Positions 51,999-59,166 of a DNA stretch of 64,000 nt are shown in pieces (positions within the stretch are counted from its first letter, which is position 1; each line of letters begins with the position of its first letter). A program made the position numbers and the translations under genes. The stretch spans positions 186,001-250,000 of the forward strand of contig JAXGQE010000001.1 of NCBI GenBank assembly GCA_040766585.1, in the 5' to 3' direction. The DNA is from JAXGQE01 sp040766585. GTDB lineage: Bacteria > Bacillota > SLNR01. The notes beneath the pieces were generated by a model, which ran no database searches, had not been told where the DNA came from, and worked only from the letters and a program-made list of their open reading frames with translations.

Positions 51999-53177
51999 CT
52001 ACTCTCTGACGCCGTGATAGTTCAATATCTGCACCGATGATCCATCGGCTGCTTCTTTCATTTTTTCAAGGATTTCGGTCACATCTTCCACATTCAAGTC
52101 TCTTCCTCCCAGTCCGTAGATGTAGCTGCTAATGACTGGGCGGGTGGGAGAATCATACATAGCTGCCCGTACTTCGTTGAATACCGGACCCCCGAAGCTG
52201 GAGAACGAATCGGACCGGTCCATAACGGCGATAGCCTTTGTGTTTTTCAGTGCCTCACGGATCTCTTCATTGGGGAAGGGTCGGAATACCCGGATCTTCA
52301 GTACTCCTGCTTTGACGCCCTTTTCCCTCATGGCATCCACGGCATCCTTGGCTGTCCCTGCAGATGATCCCAATACCACAACCGCAATTTCCGCATCATC
52401 CATGCGGTAACTCTCGAAAAAGCCGTACTTTCTCCCGGTGAGATTAGCGTATTCTTCGGCTACCTTGGCTATGACAGATTTGGCCTGGATCATACCTTCT
52501 GCCTGCTGCCTTTTGTGTTCGAAGTAATAGTCGTACAGATCAAGAGGACCGACTGTGATGGGATTGTCCGTGTCGAGAAGGACGGTGGTTGGGTCAAACT
52601 CGCCGATGAATTTCTTAACAGCATCATCTTCCAGGGTCTCCAGAGTATCCAGTGCATGACTGATAATAAATCCATCCATGGTGACCATGGTTGGAAGAAG
52701 CACATTCTTGTTCTCCGATATCCGGATTGCCTGAATCATATTGTCATAGGCTTCCTGCGCATTTTCCGAAAAAATTTGCAGCCAGCCTGAATCCCTTGCG
52801 CCCATGCTGTCACTGTGATCGCAGTGAATGTTGATCGGACCGCTGAGAGCCCTGTTGACAACCGGCATGACGATTGGCAGACGATTCGAGGCTGCAATAT
52901 ACAGCACTTCCCACATCAGCGCCAAACCGTTGGCAGAAGTGGCTGTCATAGCACGCACGCCTGAAGCAGAAGCCCCCACGGTCGCGCTCATGGCGCTGTG
53001 CTCGCTTTCCACCGTAATCGCTTCAGTTTTGACCAATCCTTCAGACACAAAGGATGAAAAGGTTTGTACAATTTCAGTTTGCGGCGTAATGGGGTAGGCA
53101 GCGACGACATCCGGCTCGATTTGTTTCATCGCCAGCGCTACGGCTTCATTGCCGCTCAATGCTACACGTTTTGCCAT
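51999..53177 (-). CDS. porA: 2-oxoacid (pyruvate):ferredoxin oxidoreductase, alpha subunit
   Basis: The protein has 392 residues from the ATG at 53177 (MAKRVALSGNEAVALAMKQI, AAAAGGA upstream). Features are VVAAYPITPQTEIVQTFSSF (the YPITPQT signature), ESEHSAMSATVGASASGVRA, and TATSANGLALMWEVLYIAAS. Residues IAVMDRSDSFSSFGGPVFNE mark the C-terminal region. It binds the 2-oxoacid and, with porB, forms the TPP site. It sits between porD (overlapping reading frames at the start region) and porB. Confidence 0.92.
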   Translation of the reverse strand: MAKRVALSGNEAVALAMKQIEPDVVAAYPITPQTEIVQTFSSFVSEGLVKTEAITVESEHSAMSATVGASASGVRAMTATSANGLALMWEVLYIAASNRLPIVMPVVNRALSGPINIHCDHSDSMGARDSGWLQIFSENAQEAYDNMIQAIRISENKNVLLPTMVTMDGFIISHALDTLETLEDDAVKKFIGEFDPTTVLLDTDNPITVGPLDLYDYYFEHKRQQAEGMIQAKSVIAKVAEEYANLTGRKYGFFESYRMDDAEIAVVVLGSSAGTAKDAVDAMREKGVKAGVLKIRVFRPFPNEEIREALKNTKAIAVMDRSDSFSSFGGPVFNEVRAAMYDSPTRPVISSYIYGLGGRDLNVEDVTEILEKMKEAADGSSVQILNYHGVRE

Positions 53178-53193
53178 TCCTTTTCTCTCCTCT

Positions 53194-53493
53194 CTAATTT
53201 TCGTTCTCATTCACCATGGTAATGGCTTGTATTTTTTCAGGACATTCCTTGGCACAGATACCGCATCCTTTGCAGTGCTTCAGGTCAATCCCTAGTACCT
53301 TTCCATCTTTAACCATTATGGCTCCATCCGGGCAATAGACCCAACATAGCAAGCAATGGATGCACTTGTTGTCATCGCGCACCGGTTTTGCGGAACGCCA
53401 GTCCCCTGTTTCATATGTTTCAGCGTTTCCGGCTTCCCGAATCACTCCGGCCTGGGGTACTTCCTTCCACCCCGCTTCTTTTCCACCACTCAT
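53194..53493 (-). CDS. porD: Pyruvate:ferredoxin oxidoreductase, delta (ferredoxin-like) subunit
   Basis: The protein has 99 residues with two [4Fe-4S] motifs: CIHCLLCWVYCP (about 43-54) and CKGCGICAKECP (about 73-84). It carries electrons from the catalytic subunits to external ferredoxin. The start (CAGGAGGTGG upstream) overlaps the porC stop by 4 bases. Confidence 0.93.
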   Translation of the reverse strand: MSGGKEAGWKEVPQAGVIREAGNAETYETGDWRSAKPVRDDNKCIHCLLCWVYCPDGAIMVKDGKVLGIDLKHCKGCGICAKECPEKIQAITMVNENEN

Positions 53494-54068
53494 GCGTTTT
53501 CCACCTCCTGGTAAGCTCTTTCGATGGCTTCCAGATTTCCTTTAATGACTTCTGGTTTGGTCCGGAATTTCTCTTCCAGCTGTACTTTCATAACATCCAT
53601 GAATGATTCAAATGGAAGAATTCCTGTAGCCTTAATCAATGCTCCCATCATGGGAGTATTGGGGATCGGACGACCGATGGTATCCATAGATATCTTGGAA
53701 GCATCCACGGTAAAAATTTTCTTTCCGCTTAGTTGCAGTTGTTTTCTGATATCTGCAGGTGTCATGTCCGTATTGATCAGCAATACTCCGTCTTCTGACA
53801 GACCACCGGCAACATCCACCTTTCCAAGCAATGTCGGATCCAGAACAACCACAATATCCGGTTCGTTGACGTGACAACGTAAACGAATGGGCTCACTGCT
53901 GATCCGATTAAAGGCCAATACAGGCGCTCCCATACGTTCCGGTCCGTACTCAGGAAATGCCTGGATATACAAGCCGGCATCGGATGCAGCTTCAGCCAGC
54001 AGCATGGCAGCAGTCTTAGCCCCTTGGCCTCCTCGGCCATGCCATCTTACCTCCACTAGTTTTTCCAA
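53490..54068 (-). CDS. porC: Pyruvate:ferredoxin oxidoreductase, gamma subunit
   Basis: The protein has 192 residues: EVRWHGRGGQGAKTAAMLLA, FPEYGPERMGAPVLAFNRIS, PDIVVVLDPTLLGKVDVAGG, IPNTPMMGALIKATGILPFE. It is the first gene of the operon. It has a clear sigma-A-like promoter about 130 bases upstream, with an inverted repeat further upstream. The operon stands between recR and the PLP-fold gene, where Bacillus has yaaL and bofA. Confidence 0.92.
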   Translation of the reverse strand: MEKLVEVRWHGRGGQGAKTAAMLLAEAASDAGLYIQAFPEYGPERMGAPVLAFNRISSEPIRLRCHVNEPDIVVVLDPTLLGKVDVAGGLSEDGVLLINTDMTPADIRKQLQLSGKKIFTVDASKISMDTIGRPIPNTPMMGALIKATGILPFESFMDVMKVQLEEKFRTKPEVIKGNLEAIERAYQEVENA

Positions 54069-54195
54069 TTTTTTTCCTCCTCTCTTTCATCTTCTATGAC
54101 CAATCCCGGGTCATGAACGTAAAAAAAACACTCGAACCGCTTCTGTCACCAACAATCAAATCCCGAACAACACTGTTTGGAATCGTTGCAAAGTC

Positions 54196-54224
54196 ATTAT
54201 GAATATATCACAAGTGCAATGCAA
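54196..54224 (-). promoter_or_regulatory. Promoter of the porCDAB operon
   Basis: On the minus strand, TTGCAT (54219-54224), 17-base spacer, CATAAT (54196-54201). Confidence 0.6.
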
Positions 54225-54237
54225 AAACAAGACATCG

Positions 54238-54268
54238 CCAATATTTGTAATATTCAGAAATATATTGG
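54238..54268. promoter_or_regulatory. Inverted repeat upstream of the por promoter
   Basis: CCAATATTT (54238-54246) and AAATATATTGG (54258-54268) form an AT-rich palindrome 14 bases upstream of the -35 box. It could be an activator site or a weak recR terminator; there is no proper T-run. Confidence 0.35.
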
Positions 54269-54294
54269 AGATATCTTGTTCAATTTTGCCTGAA

Positions 54295-54900
54295 TTAATT
54301 GACTTCTCGTCTGCCTTCCAGTGCCTTGGACAAAGTTACTTCATCCGCATATTCCAAATCTCCACCCACGGGTATCCCTTTGGCGATTCGGGTCACGCGA
54401 ATCCCCAGAGGCTTGATCAGACGGGCGATGTACATGGCGGTTGCTTCGCCTTCCACATTGGGGTTGGTTGCCAGGATAACTTCTTTGACCAGATTGCCTT
54501 TCAGTCGGTGCAGCAGCTCTTTTACTGTGATATCACTGGGACCGATTCCGTCCATGGGGGATATGACCCCATGCAGAATGTGGTACAACCCTTTGTAATC
54601 CCTTGTTTTTTCCATGGCAATCATGTCCCGCGGTGATTCAATGACGCAGATGACAGTCTGATCGCGCCGCTTATCGGAACATACGGAACATGGATTGACA
54701 TCCGTCAGGTTTCCGCAAATCTCACAGCGAACAATTTTCGTTTTTGCATCCAGCAAAGCCTGACTCAATTCACCGACTTCATCACTGGCCATAGTTAGTA
54801 TATGGAAAGCCAGCCTCTGTGCTGTTTTGGGACCAATCCCCGGCAAAGTGCTGAGCTGGTCAATGAGCTTGGCAATCGGATCTGAGTAATGAAGGACCAT
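54295..54900 (-). CDS. recR: Recombination mediator RecR
   Basis: The protein has 201 residues. HhH region LSTLPGIGPKTAQRLAFHIL, zinc finger CEICGNLTDVNPCSVC, Toprim domain from VICVIESPRDMIAMEKTRDY to LATNPNVEGEATAMYIARLI, and Walker-like C-terminal GIPVGGDLEYADEVTLSKAL. It loads RecA with RecF/RecO at gaps. It is downstream of ybaB and dnaX, the classical order. Confidence 0.97.
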   Translation of the reverse strand: MVLHYSDPIAKLIDQLSTLPGIGPKTAQRLAFHILTMASDEVGELSQALLDAKTKIVRCEICGNLTDVNPCSVCSDKRRDQTVICVIESPRDMIAMEKTRDYKGLYHILHGVISPMDGIGPSDITVKELLHRLKGNLVKEVILATNPNVEGEATAMYIARLIKPLGIRVTRIAKGIPVGGDLEYADEVTLSKALEGRREVN

Positions 54901-54919
54901 AACTCCACCTCACCGCTAT

Positions 54920-55240
54920 TTAGAATATCCCCGGAATTTTCATGCCGCCGGTGATTTTGCCCATTTCGGCGGCCACCATTTCCTGTGCTTTCTTCAGCGC
55001 CTCGTTGACAGCCGCCATCACCAGATCCTCCAGCATTTCCTTATCGTCGGGATCGATGACCTTAGGATCAATAGTCATTTTCTTAATCTCATGGTGACCG
55101 TTGGCAACAACTGCAACCACTCCACCGCCGGATGTGGCTTCCACTGTTTTGTCTTTCAGCTCTTCTTGGAGTTTTGCCATATCCGCCTGCATTTTTTGCA
55201 CTTGCTTCATCATTTTATTCATATCCCCAAATCCTCCCAT
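54920..55240 (-). CDS. YbaB/EbfC nucleoid-associated protein
   Basis: The protein has 106 residues. MNKMMKQVQKMQADMAKLQE (long helix), then KTVEATSGGGVVAVVANGHH, EIKKMTIDPKVIDPDDKEML, and VNEALKKAQEMVAAEMGKIT. It binds DNA as a dimer. It lies between dnaX (13-base gap) and recR, as in most bacteria. Confidence 0.95.
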   Translation of the reverse strand: MGGFGDMNKMMKQVQKMQADMAKLQEELKDKTVEATSGGGVVAVVANGHHEIKKMTIDPKVIDPDDKEMLEDLVMAAVNEALKKAQEMVAAEMGKITGGMKIPGIF

Positions 55241-55253
55241 GAATATCTCCCCC

Positions 55254-56966
55254 TTAGTTGGATATATCTACTATCTTCCCTCCGAAAAGATCCACATCAT
55301 GATCCGCGATTTCGCCGGAATCCATTCCCTGTACTTCCGGATCATGAAGCCTGTCTGTTTTCGGTCCGGAAGATGGTCTTTTTTGCTGGATCGTCTCGCA
55401 GGAAATATGGATTTTCTCTTTGTACTGTTCCTTCAGAATCTCTTCAACGACTAACCTGTTTTCACGTTTTTCAATCTGCTCTTTGTGAATATCAAACGAA
55501 AATCCGATGACCAGATGGCTGTTTTCGTAGCGGATTGGCTGCCCTTCTGCCAAATATGAGTAGATTGTACGGCTTTTGTTTTTGGCTTTGTTCAGCACCT
55601 GCGGCCACAGGGCTTTAATGGTTGCATATGTCAGGACATCTTCCCCCGGATCTTCCATTTCCATCGGCATAATCTCTTCATCCGCATGCTCTTCGTCTAT
55701 GCTGGTTACGGGATCGTACCGAAACTCTTTCGCAGCTGGTTGGATATCGCCCTTTTCCTGGATTTGCAGTTTCCCATCCGGATTTCCCCACGTCTGCCGG
55801 TATCGATTCTCCTTCAATATAGCTATTTCTCTTTCCAAAGCGCGCAGCCGATCCGTAATCTGGGCATCTTTTTGGGAAGGCCCCAGACCCGTTACGCGAA
55901 TCAGGGCTGTTTCCACCGCAATTCTGGGCAGAATCGACCATCGAAGGTCATTTTCAGTTCGGGCCAGGAAATCAAGGATCTGGAGAATCTTTTCTTCATC
56001 AAACCCCGAAGACTGCTTTCGTATCTTTTCAATTCCCTCTTCCGACAGACTGACCAAATCACCTGGATGATCCATGCTCTTTACCACCAGGAGATTTCGA
56101 AAGTGCAGAACCAGCGCATGCACCAGTTCTTTGGGGTCTTTTCCGTTGTTGATCACTTCATTGACCAGTTCGATAATGCTTCTGTGGTCTTCAGACAGCA
56201 GGGCGTCTGCCATCCGGAAAGCGATGTCGTCATCAATGATGCCCAGTATGGAGATCACTTCTTTTTCGGTGATGGTCTTGTTCCCGAAGGAAGCAGCCTG
56301 CTCCAAAAGTCCCAAGGCATCCCTCATAGCTCCTTCTGCATGGCGCGCAATCAGCACCAGAGCCCCTTCATTGGTGTTAATCTGGTGAAAATCTGCAACC
56401 TCACGAAGGCGGCTGCTGATTTCTTTAATGGAGAGTCTTCGAAAATCAAATCGCTGACACCGGGATAAAATGGTAGCCGGCAGTTTATGGGGTTCCGTTG
56501 TGGCCAGAAGGAAGATGACATGTTCAGGTGGCTCTTCCAGTGTTTTCAGTAGGGCATTAAATGCTTCCGTTGTCAGCATATGTACTTCGTCAATGATGTA
56601 TACTTTCTTTTTGCCTTCCGCTGGCAGGTACCGTACTTTTTCTTTCAGATCCCGGATTTCATCAATGCCTCTGTTGGATGCTGCATCGATTTCCAGCACG
56701 TCCACAAATGAGCCGGCTGTAATACTCAGGCAGTTGTCACAGCGGTTGCATGGTTCGATATCCGGACCATTCAGACAATTCACTGTTTTGGCCAGTATCT
56801 TCGCAACACTGGTCTTCCCCGTTCCCCGGGGTCCGCTGAAAAGATACGCATGCCCGATCTGTCCTGCCTTCAGAGCGTTCTGCAGGGTGCGTACGATGTG
56901 TTCTTGTCCAACCACATCAGCAAATCGCTGGGGACGCCATTCCCGGTAAAATGCCCGATAGCTCAT
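55254..56966 (-). CDS. dnaX: DNA polymerase III gamma/tau subunit
   Basis: The protein has 570 residues. YREWRPQRFADVVGQEHIVR, Walker A FSGPRGTGKTSVAKILAKTV, zinc module CLNGPDIEPCNRCDNC, Walker B YIIDEVHMLTTEAFNALLKT, and ATILSRCQRFDFRRLSIKEI (SRC box). The C-terminal part after about residue 370 is variable and acidic, like tau domains. I see no obvious slippery A-run for programmed frameshifting. It is the clamp-loader motor. Confidence 0.97.
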   Translation of the reverse strand: MSYRAFYREWRPQRFADVVGQEHIVRTLQNALKAGQIGHAYLFSGPRGTGKTSVAKILAKTVNCLNGPDIEPCNRCDNCLSITAGSFVDVLEIDAASNRGIDEIRDLKEKVRYLPAEGKKKVYIIDEVHMLTTEAFNALLKTLEEPPEHVIFLLATTEPHKLPATILSRCQRFDFRRLSIKEISSRLREVADFHQINTNEGALVLIARHAEGAMRDALGLLEQAASFGNKTITEKEVISILGIIDDDIAFRMADALLSEDHRSIIELVNEVINNGKDPKELVHALVLHFRNLLVVKSMDHPGDLVSLSEEGIEKIRKQSSGFDEEKILQILDFLARTENDLRWSILPRIAVETALIRVTGLGPSQKDAQITDRLRALEREIAILKENRYRQTWGNPDGKLQIQEKGDIQPAAKEFRYDPVTSIDEEHADEEIMPMEMEDPGEDVLTYATIKALWPQVLNKAKNKSRTIYSYLAEGQPIRYENSHLVIGFSFDIHKEQIEKRENRLVVEEILKEQYKEKIHISCETIQQKRPSSGPKTDRLHDPEVQGMDSGEIADHDVDLFGGKIVDISN

Positions 56967-57033
56967 ACAATCACCTCAACAGTTTTTCCTGTCCTCATTG
57001 TAGATTCTGGATCAATGGAAAATCACCTTCGAA

Positions 57034-57071
57034 ACAAAAAAGAAAGATGGCTTGGTTTGTCACCTTTCTTT
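57034..57071 (-). terminator. Terminator after the SRP RNA
   Basis: On the minus strand, AAAGAAAGGTG (57061-57071), 11-base loop, CATCTTTCTTT (57039-57049), followed by TTTG. One G-T pair. Confidence 0.8.
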
Positions 57072-57082
57072 GAAAGACAATT

Positions 57083-57350
57083 GGTCGTGCCCCATCTTCG
57101 ACAGTCCCTTCCAGGCGTTACTCCTGCAGTTAACTCGAGCCAGGCGCGCCTGCGGCACATGAAATTGCCTACTTACCGCTGCTCCCTCCCGGGCCTGACG
57201 GGGTTCATAAGTTTCCATTGCGCAGGACCCGGCCGTCTTCATCACTTACAAAAGCCAGACCCCAAAAAGAAGTGCCTCACCATGGGCCTTCGACCCTGCT
57301 ATAGCGGATTGCAGGTACAGAGCACCGCTAACTCCCCGTCTAGCACGACC
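57083..57350 (-). ncRNA. ffs: Large signal recognition particle RNA (scRNA/6S-type SRP RNA)
   Basis: About 268 nt. The 5' GGTCGTGC pairs with the 3' GCACGACC. The 5' domain contains CTAGACGGGGAGTTAGCGGT and CTGTACCTGCAATCCGCTAT, typical of Gram-positive large SRP RNAs with an Alu domain. Helix 8 is recognisable (GTCAGGCCCGGGAGGGAGCA then GCAGCGGTAAG). It guides Ffh to nascent membrane proteins. Position between tadA/tRNA-Ser and dnaX matches Bacillus scr. Ends are estimated from pairing. Confidence 0.92.
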
Positions 57351-57370
57351 AAGACCTTTATGGATATTAA

Positions 57371-57460
57371 TGGCGGAGAGAGAGGGATTCGAACCCTCGG
57401 TACAGTTTCCCGCACACACGCTTTCCAGGCGTGCCTCTTCAGCCTCTCGAGCATCTCTCC
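57371..57460 (-). tRNA. tRNA-Ser (anticodon GGA)
   Basis: A 90-nt class II tRNA. Acceptor GGAGAGA/TCTCTCC, G discriminator, CCA encoded. Anticodon arm CACGC-CTGGAAA-GCGTG, with a long variable arm. It reads UCU/UCC. Confidence 0.93.
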
Positions 57461-57495
57461 GCAAAGTATTTCATTATCTGTACTATCTATTCTTA

Positions 57496-57590
57496 TGGCG
57501 GAGAGAGTGGGATTTGAACCCACGAGGCAGGCTCTTAACCCACCTACTCGCTTTCGAGGCGAGCGCTTTCAACCCCTCAGCCATCTCTCC
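57496..57590 (-). tRNA. tRNA-Ser (anticodon CGA)
   Basis: A 95-nt class II tRNA with encoded CCA. Anticodon arm CTCGC-CTCGAAA-GCGAG. Its first base lies 2 bases after the tadA stop. It reads UCG. Confidence 0.93.
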
Positions 57591-57592
57591 GG

Positions 57593-58054
57593 CTAACTGC
57601 GTTTCTCCTTGAAAAAGTGTTGCAGCATCCTGCGGCATTCATCTTCCAACACACCGCCGCAGTAGCTCACACGATGATTTAATTGTGGAATATCCAATAT
57701 ATTGGTCACCGACTCCACAGCACCGGCCTTCAGATCATACGCACCAAATACCAGTCTGCTGATCCGTGCCAGAACCAGGGCACCGGCACACATGCTGCAG
57801 GGTTCAAGGGTGACATACATGGTGGCATCGGTCAGTCTCCATGATCCCAATACTTCGGCCGCTTTTCGAATCGCAATCATTTCGGCGTGAGCCGTAGGAT
57901 CCTGATCGATTTCTCTGCGGTTGTGCCCTCTGCCGATGATCTTGCCGTCAAGGACAATTACCGCACCCACGGGGACTTCGTCCATCTGGGCTGCCAACTG
58001 TGCTTCTTTCAACGCTTCTTTCATACCGCTTTCATCCACATTCATACGATTCAC
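57593..58054 (-). CDS. tadA: tRNA-specific adenosine deaminase TadA
   Basis: The protein has 153 residues. The zinc site TAHAEMIAIRKAAEVLGSWR (HAE) and LEPCSMCAGALVLARISRL (PCxxC), plus NHRVSYCGGVLEDECRRML. It deaminates A34 of tRNA-Arg(ACG) to inosine; that tRNA is encoded about 95 bases upstream in the same transcription unit. Bacillus yaaJ has the same position next to scr and dnaX. Confidence 0.95.
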   Translation of the reverse strand: MNRMNVDESGMKEALKEAQLAAQMDEVPVGAVIVLDGKIIGRGHNRREIDQDPTAHAEMIAIRKAAEVLGSWRLTDATMYVTLEPCSMCAGALVLARISRLVFGAYDLKAGAVESVTNILDIPQLNHRVSYCGGVLEDECRRMLQHFFKEKRS

Positions 58055-58067
58055 CCCAAAAGCACAT

Positions 58068-58143
58068 TGGCGCCCCCGGAGAGAATCGAACTCCCGACGC
58101 AGGGCTTAGGACGCCCTCGCTCTGTCCACTGAGCTACGGGGGC
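58068..58143 (-). tRNA. tRNA-Arg (anticodon CCT)
   Basis: A 76-nt cloverleaf with CCA. Acceptor GCCCCCG/CGGGGGC, anticodon arm AGGGC-GTCCTAA-GCCCT. It reads AGG. Confidence 0.92.
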
Positions 58144-58148
58144 ATAGT

Positions 58149-58225
<77 letters not shown>

Positions 58226-58233
58226 ACAATGTA

Positions 58234-58328
58234 TGGCGGAGAGAGAGGGATTCGAACCCTCGATACAGGTTTTAGCCCGTATAATCGCTTAGCAGGCGAC
58301 CGCCTTCGTCCTACTCGGCCATCTCTCC
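58234..58328 (-). tRNA. tRNA-Ser (anticodon GCT)
   Basis: A 95-nt class II tRNA with CCA. Anticodon arm GTCGC-CTGCTAA-GCGAT. It reads AGU/AGC. It is the first gene behind the promoter at 58364-58392. Confidence 0.93.
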
Positions 58329-58363
58329 AAACTATTCAGTTTTACCTGATGAATGTAAGGGTA

Positions 58364-58392
58364 ATTGTATTATATGCTTCGTTTTTTGTCAA
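58364..58392 (-). promoter_or_regulatory. Promoter for tRNA-Ser(GCT)-Arg-Arg-tadA-Ser(CGA)
   Basis: On the minus strand, TTGACA (58387-58392), 17-base spacer, TACAAT (58364-58369), about 35 bases before the tRNA. Confidence 0.85.
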
Positions 58393-58415
58393 GATTGCAA
58401 ACCCTGTGAGGCAAA

Positions 58416-58502
58416 TGGCGGAGAGGGTGGGATTCGAACCCACGGCCCTTTCGAGTCACTGGTTTTCAAGACCAGCTCCTTAAACCGCTCGGACACCTCT
58501 CC
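58416..58502 (-). tRNA. tRNA-Ser (anticodon TGA)
   Basis: An 87-nt class II tRNA with CCA. Anticodon arm CTGGT-CTTGAAA-ACCAG. It reads UCA (and other UCN by wobble). Confidence 0.94.
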
Positions 58503-58515
58503 TTACGCAACCACT

Positions 58516-58545
58516 AGTATAGCATAGATAGTCAATCAGCGTCAA
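58516..58545 (-). promoter_or_regulatory. Promoter of tRNA-Ser(TGA)
   Basis: On the minus strand, TTGACG (58540-58545), 18-base spacer, TATACT (58516-58521), 13 bases before the tRNA 5' end. Confidence 0.7.
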
Positions 58546-58583
58546 CAGATGCAAATCAACTGCAAACTCTTTTCATACAACGG

Positions 58584-59165
58584 TTATTCATCATTTCTCA
58601 TGATGCAGCTAAATACAGATTCCAGATACTTTTCACGCTCTTCCGGTCGGTGAATATCTACCAGCGGATCCTGCCCAATACCGGAATGGATCAGTACTGG
58701 GTAGATTACGCACGCCATAAGTTGCTGGGTCCGCCGAGCTGCAGTACTCGGATCATTATCAAATCCGGCTTCTTCCATGACTTTTACCAGCTTTTGCTCT
58801 GCTGCCGTGATATATCCGGAAAGGATCTGATTGTCTTTTTCGAAAACCTTAATCCCCAGTGCATAGATAAATCCCGGGTATGCCAAAATGAACTGCATCA
58901 TTTCTTCCGCCCACTGCTTTAACTTCTCCTGAACCGGTACCCCTTTCTTTTCCAGTATGTCATATATTTCTGTCAGCATATATCCCATGGCCATCTCAGC
59001 TTCTTCCAGAAGGTCCTTTTTTGAGCGAAAATAATAATTGATCGCAGCAATGTTTACTCCAGCCCGGGATGCAATTTCCCGGGTTGTCGGTTTCAGGTTT
59101 TTTTCTTTCCCAATCATTAGAACGGCCGTCTGAAGAATGTGGGTGCGAGTATCCGGGCTTTCCAT
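58584..59165 (-). CDS. TetR-family regulator of the MMPL export operon
   Basis: The protein has 193 residues from the ATG at 59165 (GAGGGGG upstream). The N-terminal HTH reads MESPDTRTHILQTAVLMIGK and PTTREIASRAGVNIAAINYY. The larger ligand-binding domain is TetR-like. It begins one base after the stop of the heptad-repeat gene, so it is the last gene of the MMPL operon. It probably represses that operon by binding near 63676-63687. The ligand is unknown. Confidence 0.88.
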   Translation of the reverse strand: MESPDTRTHILQTAVLMIGKEKNLKPTTREIASRAGVNIAAINYYFRSKKDLLEEAEMAMGYMLTEIYDILEKKGVPVQEKLKQWAEEMMQFILAYPGFIYALGIKVFEKDNQILSGYITAAEQKLVKVMEEAGFDNDPSTAARRTQQLMACVIYPVLIHSGIGQDPLVDIHRPEEREKYLESVFSCIMRNDE

Positions 59166-59166
59166 A

